A stretch of DNA of 12,636 bases. Origin: Pseudomonadota bacterium. Lineage in GTDB: Bacteria; Pseudomonadota; Gammaproteobacteria; Burkholderiales; Burkholderiaceae_D. The notes below the pieces were generated by a model. It was not told the DNA's origin. It ran no database searches and saw nothing but the letters and a program-made list of their open reading frames with translations. Shown piece by piece: positions 1 through 12,206 of the stretch. Position numbers and translations under genes: made by a program. The DNA lies in assembly GCA_018241865.1 (NCBI GenBank), contig JAFECY010000171.1:1-12636 (forward strand), read 5' to 3'. Position 1 is the first letter of the stretch; every line of letters begins with the position of its first letter.

Positions 1-13
1 AATGACCGAGCCC

Positions 14-1477
14 TCAGCGCGGCAGCGACGTCGATCCCATCAGGAACGCGTCGATTGCGTGCGCGCACTGCCGCCCTTCGCGGATCGCCCACACCACCAG
101 CGACTGGCCGCGGCGCATGTCACCGGCAGCAAACACCTTGGCAACTGAAGTCTGATAGCAACCATCGCCATCGGTCGTGGCCTTGGCATTGCCGCGCGCA
201 TCCTTATCGACGCCGAAGGCATCCAGCACTTGCGCCACCGGCGAAACAAAGCCCATCGCCAGCAAGATCAGGTCAGCTTTCATCTCGAATTCGGAACCCG
301 GCACTTCCACCATCTTGCCGTCTTTCCATTCGACGCGGGCAGCGATCAGTTTCTCGACCTTGCCATTCTTGCCTTCGAGTCGCTTGGTAGTCACGGCCCA
401 GTCGCGCTCGCAGCCTTCTTCGTGCGAAGACGACGTGCGCAGCTTGATCGGCCAGTAGGGCCAAACCAGCGGCTTGTCTTCTTCGTCCGGTGCCTTGGAC
501 ATCAGCTCGAATTGCGTCACCGACGCCGCGCCGTGGCGGTTGGAAGTGCCGACGCAGTCGGAACCGGTATCGCCGCCGCCGATCACGATCACGTGCTTGC
601 CGGTGGCCATGATCTGGTCTTTCAGCTTGTCGCCGGCATTGACCTTGTTTTGCAGCGGCAGGAAATCCATCGCAAAGTGCACGCCTTGCAATTCACGGCC
701 CGGCACCGGCAAGTCACGCGGATTTTCCGCGCCGCCGGCGATCACCACGGCATCGAATTCCTTGTTGATCTGTTCCGGCGAAATGGTTTCCTTGGCCCAG
801 TTGGTGACATTCGACGGAAAATCTTTGCCGACCAAAACGCTGGTGCGGAATGTCACGCCTTCGGCTTGCATCTGCTCGACGCGGCGGTCGATGTGCGACT
901 TTTCCATCTTGAAATCAGGGATGCCGTAACGCAGCAAGCCGCCGACGCGATCGTTCTTTTCAAACACGGTCACGTCATGGCCGGCGCGCGCCAGTTGCTG
1001 GGCAGCGGCCATGCCGGCAGGACCGGAACCGACCACGGCGACTTTCTTGCCGGTCTTGTGTGCGGCAGGCAGCGGTTTGACCCAGCCGTTTTCCCAGCCC
1101 TTGTCGATGATGAAGTGTTCGATCGACTTGATACCAACCGCGTCACTGTTGATGTTCAGAGTGCAGGCGGCTTCACACGGCGCCGGGCAAATACGGCCGG
1201 TGAATTCCGGGAAATTATTGGTCGAATGCAGCGTGTCGAGCGCCTCTTGGTAATTGCCGTGATACACCAGATCGTTCCAATCTGGAATGATATTGTTGAC
1301 CGGGCAGCCGTTGTTGCAGAACGGGATGCCGCAATCCATGCAGCGCGCGCCCTGTACCTTGGCGTCGGCGTCGGACAAGCGGACGACAAATTCCTTGTAA
1401 TGCTTCAAGCGCGCCTTAGGCGCTTCGTACGCTTCTTGCAAGCGCTGGTATTCCAGAAAACCGGTTACTTTGCCCAT
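14..1477 (-). CDS. gltD: Glutamate synthase (NADPH) small (beta) subunit
   Basis: This 487-residue protein is the FAD subunit of glutamate synthase. It takes electrons from NADPH and passes them through FAD and iron-sulfur centres to the large subunit, in the cytoplasm. The N-terminal part has the two cysteine clusters of the GltD/DPYD family: C46, C49, C54, C58 (in [14 protein letters not shown]) and C97, C101, C105 (in CPAPCEAAC). The FAD Rossmann motif GSGPAG is near 150-155. The NADPH Rossmann motif [13 protein letters not shown] is near 296-308. The C-terminal FAD motif [17 protein letters not shown] is also present. The length is close to the E. coli subunit (about 470). The ATG at 1477 has an AAGGA ribosome site (1483-1487) five bases upstream, which supports the start. 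It lies downstream of gltB on the same strand, 91 bp away, with an inverted repeat between, and is very probably co-transcribed. The stop codon is TGA at 14-16. Similar FAD domains occur in other oxidoreductases, but the gltB neighbour settles the identity. Confidence 0.97.
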   Translation of the reverse strand: MGKVTGFLEYQRLQEAYEAPKARLKHYKEFVVRLSDADAKVQGARCMDCGIPFCNNGCPVNNIIPDWNDLVYHGNYQEALDTLHSTNNFPEFTGRICPAPCEAACTLNINSDAVGIKSIEHFIIDKGWENGWVKPLPAAHKTGKKVAVVGSGPAGMAAAQQLARAGHDVTVFEKNDRVGGLLRYGIPDFKMEKSHIDRRVEQMQAEGVTFRTSVLVGKDFPSNVTNWAKETISPEQINKEFDAVVIAGGAENPRDLPVPGRELQGVHFAMDFLPLQNKVNAGDKLKDQIMATGKHVIVIGGGDTGSDCVGTSNRHGAASVTQFELMSKAPDEEDKPLVWPYWPIKLRTSSSHEEGCERDWAVTTKRLEGKNGKVEKLIAARVEWKDGKMVEVPGSEFEMKADLILLAMGFVSPVAQVLDAFGVDKDARGNAKATTDGDGCYQTSVAKVFAAGDMRRGQSLVVWAIREGRQCAHAIDAFLMGSTSLPR

Positions 1478-1568
1478 GTTGTTCCTTCAATCTTGTCGGT
1501 AGGGTGGGCATCGATGCCCACGCCGTTGGTTACAGATCCGCGTGGGCACAAGTGCCCACCCTACATTT
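1478..1568. other. gltB-gltD intergenic spacer
   Basis: This 91-bp gap separates the gltB stop (TAA, 1569-1571) from the gltD start. It holds the gltD ribosome site near 1483-1487 and, filling most of the rest, the inverted repeat at 1499-1564. I see no promoter for gltD that stands out, so gltD probably depends on read-through from gltB. Confidence 0.8.
1499..1564. repeat. 66-bp nested inverted repeat (REP/MITE-like)
   Basis: Two 25-base arms (1499-1523 and 1540-1564) are inverted copies that match at 21 of 25 positions, around a 16-base loop. The outer 12 bases (GTAGGGTGGGCA and TGCCCACCCTAC) and inner 9 bases pair perfectly; only four central bases differ. Each arm is itself a small hairpin: TGGGCATCGATGCCCA (1505-1520) is a perfect palindrome, and GTGGGCAC-AA-GTGCCCAC (1542-1559) is an 8-bp stem with a 2-base loop. 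The RNA could therefore fold as one long stem or as two short ones. It starts 4 bases after the gltB stop. No T-run follows on the minus strand, so it is not a standard intrinsic terminator. From memory, GTAGGGTGGGC-type repeats are widespread in bacterial intergenic regions. An effect on gltB:gltD stoichiometry is only inference. Confidence 0.85.
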
Positions 1569-6245
<4,677 letters not shown>

Positions 6246-6251
6246 ACAGCA

Positions 6252-6257
6252 CTCCTC
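6252..6257 (-). promoter_or_regulatory. gltB ribosome binding site
   Basis: GAGGAG on the minus strand lies six bases before the ATG at 6245. It fixes the gltB start there rather than at the in-frame TTG at 6290, which lacks such a site and would lie inside the proposed promoter. Confidence 0.8.
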
Positions 6258-6273
6258 AAATAGTTGGACTATA

Positions 6274-6302
6274 AGAATAGTGCAGCGCAACAGTTAGATC
6301 AA
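6274..6302 (-). promoter_or_regulatory. Putative sigma-70 promoter of gltBD
   Basis: On the minus strand a -35-like TTGATC (6297-6302) and a -10-like TATTCT (6274-6279) are separated by exactly 17 bases. Each matches four of six consensus positions. Transcription would start near 6267, giving a leader of about 20 bases. The mobile element ends only 11 bases upstream of the -35, so any upstream activator sites would have been displaced. The call is from consensus matching by eye only. Confidence 0.4.
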
Positions 6303-6313
6303 CCGCTATAAAA

Positions 6314-6327
6314 TGGGGTCAGAGTTA
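6314..6327 (+). repeat. Left terminal inverted repeat of RAYT element
   Basis: TGGGGTCAGAGTTA is the exact reverse complement of 7130-7143. The start of this repeat lies 11 bases from the gltB -35-like hexamer. Confidence 0.85.
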
Positions 6328-6362
6328 TTTAAATAGTGCATTCTTTTGACTTCTATTTAAAT
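6327..6362. repeat. AT-rich hairpin at the left end of the RAYT element
   Basis: ATTTAAATAG (6327-6336) and CTATTTAAAT (6353-6362) form a perfect 10-bp stem around a 16-base loop. It lies between the terminal repeat and the transposase stop codon. Y1/HUH transposases recognise hairpins near element ends as single-stranded DNA, so this is a candidate recognition structure. It could also form downstream of the transposase gene as an RNA hairpin, but no T-run follows to make it a clear terminator. Confidence 0.7.
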
Positions 6363-6373
6363 GGGGACATAGT
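6359..6373 (+). repeat. Degenerate second copy of the terminal repeat
   Basis: AAATGGGGACATAGT matches the left-end sequence AAATGGGGTCAGAGT (6311-6325) at 13 of 15 positions, in direct orientation, 48 bp further in. Both copies sit next to a TATTTAAAT tract. It looks like a decayed or variant tandem copy of the element end. Confidence 0.6.
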
Positions 6374-6380
6374 AAATGGC

Positions 6381-7115
6381 TCATGGCTTCCCGGCATTTT
6401 TCGCGCTGGCCGCCGCCTCTTCCCCGAGCAGCGTTTTTGCTGGCCGCCCCCGTTTTGCAGGCTGAATGCGGCGACTGGTCTGCCGCTCCAGCCTGGCAAC
6501 GAAATCCCTAGAACCAAATGCCCACGCTTTCTCCGTAGCATCTCTCAAGGTTTGCACTTCCGCGTCTGCAAGCCCCTGTGCCACTAGCTCCCGATACGCC
6601 GCTTCGCGCTCGAACGGCGTATTGCCCAATGCCCAGTACAAGGGATGCCCGGTGAGGAAGGGATCACTCTTGCTGCCAACATGGTGGGCATAACTCGACC
6701 AGGGATATTCCCCCGGATCGACCGCCAGCCCGGCGCGCACCGGATTGAGCTCGATGTAGCGGCTGCACGTCATGAAATAACGCTCGGAATCGATCACGGT
6801 CGCCTTGTAGCGCCCCTCCCACAGGGTGCCGGTGCGCACGTATTTACGATTGAAATGCGGCACATAGAACCGCCCCACCCATTGCATCATCCGCCCCAAC
6901 CCCTGCGCATCCGCAGGGGTCACGAGCAAATGAATGTGATTGGGCATGAGCACATAGGCGTGGATAGCGACCTTGTACTGCCGCGCCGCTTCGCGCAGCC
7001 ACTTCAGGAAAACGGCGTAATCGTCCGCCTCCCGGAAAATCGGTTGGCGGTCATTGCCGCGCTGGATGACGTGATGCGGCTGATCGGGTACGACGAGACG
7101 GGGCAAGCGAGCCAT
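6381..7115 (-). CDS. REP-associated tyrosine transposase (Y1_Tnp / RAYT)
   Basis: This 244-residue protein is a Y1-family HUH transposase, which cuts and joins single-stranded DNA at repeat ends through a covalent tyrosine link. The N-terminal half shows the family pattern: MARLPRLVVPDQPHHVIQRGN, then the HUH motif H60-I-H62 in MPNHIHLLVTP. The likely catalytic tyrosine is Y120, in RYIELNPVRAGL, with the upstream family signature GTLWEGRYKA. The C-terminal half is less conserved and ends in a basic tail, PAKRGRPAK, which resembles an AT-hook. The ATG at 7115 is only 14 bases inside the right terminal repeat and has no strong ribosome site, so expression is probably low or driven from outside. 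The reading frame is intact with no visible frameshift, and the catalytic residues are present. The element may therefore be active, or kept as a domesticated single-copy gene, which is common for this family. Confidence 0.93.
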   Translation of the reverse strand: MARLPRLVVPDQPHHVIQRGNDRQPIFREADDYAVFLKWLREAARQYKVAIHAYVLMPNHIHLLVTPADAQGLGRMMQWVGRFYVPHFNRKYVRTGTLWEGRYKATVIDSERYFMTCSRYIELNPVRAGLAVDPGEYPWSSYAHHVGSKSDPFLTGHPLYWALGNTPFEREAAYRELVAQGLADAEVQTLRDATEKAWAFGSRDFVARLERQTSRRIQPAKRGRPAKTLLGEEAAASAKNAGKP

Positions 7116-7129
7116 AACGCAATCTTTAT

Positions 7130-7143
7130 TAACTCTGACCCCA
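7130..7143 (-). repeat. Right terminal inverted repeat of RAYT element
   Basis: TAACTCTGACCCCA on the plus strand is the exact reverse complement of the left terminal repeat at 6314-6327. It lies between the transposase start and the ssb terminator. Confidence 0.85.
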
Positions 7144-7155
7144 ATATTTTACGTT

Positions 7156-7181
7156 AAAAAAATAGCCCGGCGTACCGGGCT
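7156..7181 (-). terminator. Intrinsic terminator of ssb
   Basis: Read on the minus strand, AGCCCGG-TACG-CCGGGCT forms a perfect 7-bp GC-rich stem with a 4-base loop (7164-7181). One A and then seven Ts follow. This is a textbook rho-independent terminator, 17 bases after the ssb stop codon. It also insulates the RAYT element from ssb read-through. Confidence 0.93.
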
Positions 7182-7198
7182 CTGCGGTGCGTCTTTTT

Positions 7199-7684
7199 TC
7201 AGAACGGGATGTCGTCATCCATGTCGGAAAAATTGGGAGCCGGTTTGGATGCTGCCGGGCGCGATGCGCCGCCCCCGCTACCTTGCTGGCGTGCCGGGGC
7301 GCTGCCGTATTCTTCATCGGCGCTCGGTGCATTGCCGCCGCCCATGCCTTGCCGGCTGCCCAGCATTTGCATGGAGTCGGCGATAATTTCGGTGGTGTAG
7401 CGCTCGACGTTTTCCTTGTCTGTCCATTTGCGCGTTTGCAGCTTGCCTTCGACATACACTTGCGAACCTTTTTTCAGGTACTGGCCGGCGATCTCGGCGA
7501 GCTTGCGATAGAAGGTGATGCGGTGCCACTCGGTCAATTCCTTTTTCTCGCCGCTGTTCTTGTCTTTCCAGCTTTCGGTGGTGGCAACGGCGATGTTGGT
7601 GACGGCGTCGCCATTCGGCATGTAGCGAGTTTCTGGATCGCGTCCGAGGTTGCCGACGATGATGACTTTGTTGACCGATGCCAT
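7199..7684 (-). CDS. ssb: Single-stranded DNA-binding protein
   Basis: The 161-residue protein coats single-stranded DNA in replication, recombination and repair, and forms tetramers. Residues 1 to about 107 are the OB fold, starting [18 protein letters not shown]. Its DNA-stacking aromatics W39, W53, F58 and W87 fit E. coli W40, W54, F60 and W88. A flexible Gly/Ser/Pro/Ala-rich linker follows. It ends in the acidic tip MDDDIPF, through which SSB recruits partner proteins. Length is slightly below E. coli SSB (178), because of a shorter linker. The ATG at 7684 has AGGAG (7691-7695) six bases upstream, which supports the start. That site begins one base from the stop codon of the MFS gene, so the two genes are probably one transcript. 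The intrinsic terminator at 7156-7181 ends the unit. The full OB fold and tip argue that this is the chromosomal housekeeping SSB. Confidence 0.98.
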   Translation of the reverse strand: MASVNKVIIVGNLGRDPETRYMPNGDAVTNIAVATTESWKDKNSGEKKELTEWHRITFYRKLAEIAGQYLKKGSQVYVEGKLQTRKWTDKENVERYTTEIIADSMQMLGSRQGMGGGNAPSADEEYGSAPARQQGSGGGASRPAASKPAPNFSDMDDDIPF

Positions 7685-7696
7685 GCATTTCTCCTA

Positions 7697-8935
7697 TTAA
7701 ACTACAGCGGTATGCTGCGCATCGCGTGGCGTGCGGCGCGGCAGGTTTTTCATGGAAGCAGCCATTATAAGCCAGAGCACTGTGAGCACAGAGACAAATC
7801 CGAACACGGCCGCCGCCCCTGCATGCTGCTTGAGCCAGCCGCCAAACGCGCCGCCGCAAAACAGGCCGAGCGACTGCAAGGTGTTATAGACGCCCAGTGC
7901 CGTGCCTTTGGCTTGCGGTGGTGCGATGCGCGATACCAGCGAGGGCTGGCTGGCTTCCAGAATATTGAAAGCGACAAAGAATGCCAGCAGCAGTCCCACC
8001 AGCAGCCAGCCGGCTGCACCAGCATGCGACAGCCAAGCCCACAAGCCGATCTGCACCAGCAACAGCAGTGCGATCGCCGCGACGAAAACCTGTTTGGCCT
8101 TACCCAGTTTTTCACCTATGAAAATCGGCGGCAACATCAGCACGAAGGAAGCTAGCACCACCGGCAAATAGATTTTCCAGTGCGCTTCCACCGGCAAGGC
8201 CAGCGCCTGCACCAGCGCCGATGGCACCACCACGAATACCGCCACCTGGGTGAAATGCAGCACGAACACGCCAACGTTTAAACGCATCAATTCGCGATGC
8301 CGCACGATTTCGATCAAGGGAATACGTTGCGTGGCGATGCTAGGCACTACTGGCACCACGAACAGCACCACGGCAATCGCCGCCACGGCCAGCGCCGCCG
8401 TCAACCAGAAAATGCCGGGCATGCCGATCCAGTGATACAGCAGTGGCGCACCGACCATCGACAACGCAAAGCTGACACCGATCGAACCGCCGACCATAGC
8501 CATCGCCTTGGTGCGGTGTTCTTCGCGGGTGGCATCGGCGATCCACGCCGTGATCGCTGCCGAGATCGCGCCCGCGCCCTGAATGGCGCGGCCGGCAATC
8601 ACCCAATGGATGTCGGTCGCCATGGCTGCCATCGCCGCGCCGATCACGAACAAAGCTAAGCCGCCGACGATCACCGGCTTGCGACCGTAACGATCGGACG
8701 CGATACCGAACAGGATCTGGAAGCACGCCTGCGCCAATCCGTACATGCCCAGCGCCAGGCCGACCAGCGACGCATCGCCGCCGCCCTGCAGGGTTTTGGC
8801 GTATTCGGCGAAGACCGGCAGGATCAGGAACAAGCCCAGCATGCGCAGCGCAAAGATCGCGGCGAGCGATGCGCTGGTGCGGATTTCAACCGGCGTCATG
8901 CGTTCGCCGGCAGCGTGGGATTCGTGGGAAGACAT
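7697..8935 (-). CDS. YajR-like MFS transporter
   Basis: This is a 412-residue, 12-helix major facilitator protein of the inner membrane, probably a proton-coupled exporter. Its substrate cannot be told. It resembles E. coli YajR along its length, for example [19 protein letters not shown] at the first helix, the loop 2-3 signature [11 protein letters not shown] (residues 77-87), RAIQGAGAI, and [16 protein letters not shown]. It lacks the C-terminal YAM domain of E. coli YajR and stops soon after helix 12 ([18 protein letters not shown]). The frame is open to a TTG at 8974. I chose the ATG at 8935 ([17 protein letters not shown]). A second ATG at 8899 (MTPVEIRTS) aligns with the YajR start as I recall it and is possible; neither has a strong ribosome site. 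ssb follows after 12 bases, so an operon is likely. uvrA is divergent. Family assignment is firm; function is not. Confidence 0.9.
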   Translation of the reverse strand: MSSHESHAAGERMTPVEIRTSASLAAIFALRMLGLFLILPVFAEYAKTLQGGGDASLVGLALGMYGLAQACFQILFGIASDRYGRKPVIVGGLALFVIGAAMAAMATDIHWVIAGRAIQGAGAISAAITAWIADATREEHRTKAMAMVGGSIGVSFALSMVGAPLLYHWIGMPGIFWLTAALAVAAIAVVLFVVPVVPSIATQRIPLIEIVRHRELMRLNVGVFVLHFTQVAVFVVVPSALVQALALPVEAHWKIYLPVVLASFVLMLPPIFIGEKLGKAKQVFVAAIALLLLVQIGLWAWLSHAGAAGWLLVGLLLAFFVAFNILEASQPSLVSRIAPPQAKGTALGVYNTLQSLGLFCGGAFGGWLKQHAGAAAVFGFVSVLTVLWLIMAASMKNLPRRTPRDAQHTAVV

Positions 8936-9068
8936 AGGTTCAGGACAGCGCAAGCCGACGACAAGCGGCTTCAAAACCCGCTATAGTATCAGGTTGACCC
9001 GTTTTCACCGGTGGCAGGATCGTTCGTCCGCGCCGGCACTGGCCCAGCCAAGGAAGAGTACCGATTTC
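8936..9068. promoter_or_regulatory. Divergent control region between the MFS-ssb unit and uvrA
   Basis: These 133 bases must hold the promoters of both directions. Plus strand (uvrA): a -10-like TATAGT (8982-8987, five of six matches) with a weak -35 ACGACA (8958-8963, four of six) at 18 bases. Minus strand: an extended -10-like TGATACTAT overlaps the same bases (TACTAT, 8983-8988), with no good -35. The uvrA ribosome site AGGAAGAG is at 9051-9058. I looked for a LexA box (CTGT-N8-ACAG type) and found none. Promoter calls are by eye. Confidence 0.4.
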
Positions 9069-11921
9069 ATGGAAGAAATTCGCATTCGCGGCGCGCGCAC
9101 GCACAACCTGAAAAACATCAGCCTCGACCTGCCGCGCAACCAGTTGATCGTCATCACCGGTTTGTCCGGTTCCGGCAAATCCTCGCTGGCGTTCGACACC
9201 TTGTATGCAGAAGGTCAACGCCGCTATGTCGAATCGCTGTCGGCGTATGCGCGGCAATTCCTGCAATTGATGGAAAAGCCGGATGTCGATTTGATCGAAG
9301 GATTATCGCCGGCAATTTCGATCGAGCAGAAAGCCACTTCGCACAACCCGCGCTCCACTGTCGGCACCGTCACCGAAATCCACGATTATCTGCGCCTCTT
9401 GTACGCCCGCGTCGGCACGCCCTACTGTCCCGATCACCCAGAAAACCCGCTGGCAGCGCAATCGGTGTCGCAAATGGTCGATGCGGCACTGGGACTGCCG
9501 GAAGATACCAAGATGATGATCCTCGCGCCGGTAGTCGCCAATCGCAAAGGCGAGCATGTGGATTTATTCGAGGAAATGCAGGCGCAAGGCTTTGTGCGCT
9601 TCCGCATACAGAGCGGCACCCATGCGGCAAAGATCGTCGAAGTCGATGATCTGCCGAAACTAAAAAAAACCGAGAAGCACACCATCGACGTGGTGATCGA
9701 TCGCGTGAAAGTGAAGGCCGACATCAAGCAACGTTTGGCCGAAAGTTTCGAAACCGCGCTGCGCCTAGCCGAAGGCCGCGCCATCGCCCTGGAAATGGAT
9801 AGCGGCGCCGAACACCTGTACTCCAACAAGTTCGCCTGTCCGGTGTGCGGCTATTCGCTGCAGGAGCTGGAGCCGCGCCTGTTTTCCTTCAACAACCCGA
9901 TGGGTGCCTGCCCGGAATGCGATGGCCTCGGCCATATCGAATTCTTTGATCCGAAACGGATTGTCGCCTTCCCCAATCTTTCTCTCGCTTCCGGCGCAAT
10001 CAAGGGCTGGGACCGGCGCAACCAGTTCTACTTCCAGATGCTGTCCAGCCTGGCCGAGTTCTACGGCTTCGACCTCGATACGCCTTTCGAAAAACTGCCG
10101 CAGGAAGCACAGAACGTGATCCTGCACGGCTCCGGCAAGCAGGCAATCCCCTTCGCATATATCAACGAGCGCGGCCGCACCGTCGTGCGCGAACACAGCT
10201 TCGAAGGCGTGGTCAACAACCTGCAACGACGCTACCGCGAAACCGATTCGATCGCGGTCAAGGAAGAGCTGGCAAAGTTCATCAATGAAAAGGAATGCCC
10301 GGCTTGTGCCGGTGCACGTCTGCGCATCGAGGCGCGCCATGTCAAGGTCGGCAGCGGCAAGCAAGAACGGGCTATTTACGAAGTGGCGGCGACGCCGCTA
10401 CGCGAGACGTTGAAATTTTTTGAAACGCTGAAGCTGACCGGCGCGAAGCGCGAAATCGCCGACCGCATCATCAAGGAAATCGTCTCGCGTTTGAAATTTC
10501 TGAACAATGTCGGTCTCGATTACCTCTCGCTGGAACGCAGCGCTGACACACTCTCCGGTGGCGAAGCGCAGCGCATCCGCCTCGCTTCGCAAATCGGCAG
10601 CGGTTTGACCGGCGTGATGTATGTGTTGGATGAACCCTCGATCGGCTTGCATCAACGCGACAACGATCGCTTGATCGATACGCTCAAGCACTTGCGCGAC
10701 ATCGGCAACAGCGTGCTAGTGGTCGAGCATGATGAAGATGCGATTCGCGCCGCCGACTTCGTAGTCGATATGGGCATCGGCGCTGGCGTGCATGGCGGCG
10801 AAGTGATCGCACAGGGCACACTGAACGATATCCTCAAGAACAAGAAATCGCTGACCGCGCAATATCTGTCCGGCAAACTGGCAATCAGCGTGCCGAAGAA
10901 GCGCACCAAGGCCGACCCGAGCAAACAATTCATCATCACCGGCGCCAGCGGCAACAACCTCAAGCAGGTCACGCTGTCGCTGCCGGTCGGCTTGCTCACT
11001 TGCGTGACCGGTGTTTCCGGTTCCGGCAAATCGACGCTGGTCAACGACACGCTGTATCACGCTGCCGCGCGCCATTTGTACGGTTCGCAGGCCGAGCCCG
11101 CGCCCTTCGAGTCGATTTCCGGCTTTGAATTTTTCGACAAGGTGATCTCGGTCGATCAAGCGCCGATCGGCCGCACGCCACGCTCCAACCCGGCGACCTA
11201 CACCGGCCTGTTCACGCCGATCCGCGATTTGTTTTCGACCGTGCCGACCGCGAAAGAACGCGGCTATTCGGCCGGGCGCTTCTCCTTCAACGTCAAGGGC
11301 GGCCGCTGCGAAGCTTGCCAGGGCGATGGCGTGCTGAAAGTCGAAATGCACTTCCTGCCGGACGTGTACGTGCCCTGCGACGTTTGCCACGGCAAGCGCT
11401 ACAACCGCGAAACCCTGGAAGTGCAATACAAGGGCAAAAACATCACCGAAGTGCTGGACATGACAGTGGAAGACGCGCACGAATTCTTCCGCCCGGTGCC
11501 GGTCATCGCGCGTAAGCTGCAAACCCTGCTCGATGTCGGCCTCGGCTACATCAAACTCGGCCAGAGCGCGACCACACTGTCCGGCGGGGAAGCGCAGCGG
11601 GTCAAGCTATCGCTGGAACTGTCCAAGCGCGACACCGGCCGCACGCTCTACATCCTCGACGAACCGACCACCGGCTTGCATTTTCACGACATCGACCTAC
11701 TGCTGAAAGTGATTCACCGTTTGCGCGATCAGGGCAATACCGTGGTCATCATCGAACACAATTTGGATGTCATCAAGACAGCAGACTGGATCGTCGATCT
11801 CGGCCCGGAAGGCGGAGCAGGCGGTGGACAAATCATCGCCAGCGGCACACCGGAAACGGTCGCTGCCGATCCGGCCAGCGTCACCGGTAAATACCTGACA
11901 CCGCTGTTGAAGAAAAAATGA
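9069..11921 (+). CDS. uvrA: Excinuclease ABC subunit A
   Basis: The 950-residue protein is the damage-sensing ATPase of nucleotide excision repair. It dimerises, loads UvrB on damaged DNA and is then released. It has two ABC modules. Module one: Walker A GLSGSGKS (31-38), the UvrB-binding and insertion domains, a zinc site of C257, C260, C281 and C284, signature LSGGEAQR (495-502), and Walker B VLDEP (D521, E522). Module two: Walker A GVSGSGKS (648-655), a zinc site of C747, C750, C770 and C773 (CEAC...CDVC), signature LSGGEAQR (837-844), and Walker B ILDEP (D864, E865). All key residues are present and the length is near E. coli UvrA (940). The frame runs open back to 8745, but that part is antisense to the MFS gene. 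The ATG at 9069 gives the family start [22 protein letters not shown]. An AGGAAGAG site lies 10 bases before it. It is transcribed away from the MFS-ssb unit and overlaps the next gene by 4 bases. Confidence 0.98.
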   Translation: MEEIRIRGARTHNLKNISLDLPRNQLIVITGLSGSGKSSLAFDTLYAEGQRRYVESLSAYARQFLQLMEKPDVDLIEGLSPAISIEQKATSHNPRSTVGTVTEIHDYLRLLYARVGTPYCPDHPENPLAAQSVSQMVDAALGLPEDTKMMILAPVVANRKGEHVDLFEEMQAQGFVRFRIQSGTHAAKIVEVDDLPKLKKTEKHTIDVVIDRVKVKADIKQRLAESFETALRLAEGRAIALEMDSGAEHLYSNKFACPVCGYSLQELEPRLFSFNNPMGACPECDGLGHIEFFDPKRIVAFPNLSLASGAIKGWDRRNQFYFQMLSSLAEFYGFDLDTPFEKLPQEAQNVILHGSGKQAIPFAYINERGRTVVREHSFEGVVNNLQRRYRETDSIAVKEELAKFINEKECPACAGARLRIEARHVKVGSGKQERAIYEVAATPLRETLKFFETLKLTGAKREIADRIIKEIVSRLKFLNNVGLDYLSLERSADTLSGGEAQRIRLASQIGSGLTGVMYVLDEPSIGLHQRDNDRLIDTLKHLRDIGNSVLVVEHDEDAIRAADFVVDMGIGAGVHGGEVIAQGTLNDILKNKKSLTAQYLSGKLAISVPKKRTKADPSKQFIITGASGNNLKQVTLSLPVGLLTCVTGVSGSGKSTLVNDTLYHAAARHLYGSQAEPAPFESISGFEFFDKVISVDQAPIGRTPRSNPATYTGLFTPIRDLFSTVPTAKERGYSAGRFSFNVKGGRCEACQGDGVLKVEMHFLPDVYVPCDVCHGKRYNRETLEVQYKGKNITEVLDMTVEDAHEFFRPVPVIARKLQTLLDVGLGYIKLGQSATTLSGGEAQRVKLSLELSKRDTGRTLYILDEPTTGLHFHDIDLLLKVIHRLRDQGNTVVIIEHNLDVIKTADWIVDLGPEGGAGGGQIIASGTPETVAADPASVTGKYLTPLLKKK

Positions 11922-12199
11922 TGACGCGTCATTTGCACATTTCCGGCCTAGTGCAAGGCGTCGGCTATCGTGCCTCGTTTGCAGCGCAAGCGCGGGCGCT
12001 GCATTTGTCGGGCTGGGTGCGCAACCGGCGCGACGGCACGGTGGAAGCGCTGGTGGCGGGCGAATTGGCGCAACTGGATGCGATCACTGAATGGGCTCGA
12101 CGCGGGCCACCGGCCGCACGAGTGGATACAGTCGTCGCCACCGCAACCGACGATGCAGCAGTCGATGCGGGAAGTTTCAAAATATTGCCAACGGCATAG
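11918..12199 (+). CDS. Acylphosphatase
   Basis: The 93-residue protein hydrolyses acyl-phosphates such as carbamoyl-phosphate or 1,3-bisphosphoglycerate; its physiological substrate in bacteria is unclear. The small alpha/beta fold is recognised by GLVQGVGYR, whose arginine R18 binds the phosphate, and [14 protein letters not shown], whose asparagine N36 positions the attacking water. Length is typical for the family (about 90-100). The first ATG overlaps the uvrA stop as ATGA (11918-11921). A second ATG follows at once (11921), so either may be used, differing by one methionine. No separate ribosome site is seen beyond the A/G-rich end of uvrA, so translation is probably coupled to uvrA. The C-terminal strand (GSFKILPTA) is slightly divergent from the usual ending but complete. 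Confidence 0.93.
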   Translation: MMTRHLHISGLVQGVGYRASFAAQARALHLSGWVRNRRDGTVEALVAGELAQLDAITEWARRGPPAARVDTVVATATDDAAVDAGSFKILPTA

Positions 12200-12206
12200 C
12201 CAGCGT

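Larger units (their letters stand above)
6314..7143 (-). mobile_element. RAYT-type (IS200/IS605-related) element with terminal inverted repeats
   Basis: An 830-bp unit is bounded by perfect 14-bp inverted repeats: TGGGGTCAGAGTTA at 6314-6327 and its complement at 7130-7143. It contains one gene, a Y1 transposase (6381-7115). The left end also carries a 10-bp-stem hairpin and a degraded second copy of the terminal sequence, giving the repeat-plus-hairpin look of REP-like ends. I see no convincing target duplication: the flanks are CTATAAAA and ATATTTTA. That fits HUH enzymes, which cut single strands and do not usually make duplications. The insertion point is intergenic, between the gltB promoter and the ssb terminator, and harms neither gene obviously. 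The exact boundaries are inferred from the repeats alone. Confidence 0.75.

Noticed and set aside
1499..1564. The operon-internal repeat as a mobile partner of the nearby RAYT transposase
   Set aside because: Its ends (GTAGGGTGGGCA) do not match the element's terminal repeats (TGGGGTCAGAGTTA), so I see no sequence link.
6246..6290. Upstream TTG start for gltB giving a 30-residue leader before the catalytic cysteine
   Set aside because: It has no ribosome site and would lie inside the likely promoter; the ATG at 6245 has GAGGAG and the family-typical start.
6327..6362. AT-rich hairpin as an intrinsic terminator
   Set aside because: The stem is AT-rich with a 16-base loop and no T-run follows on either strand, so it is not a convincing terminator.
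6645..7157. 170-codon plus-strand frame across the RAYT region
   Set aside because: It is a shadow of the transposase, with no domain, and it runs through the terminal repeat.
8745..9068. 108-codon N-terminal extension of the uvrA frame
   Set aside because: It is antisense to the MFS gene, looks nothing like UvrA, and the family start with a ribosome site is at 9069.
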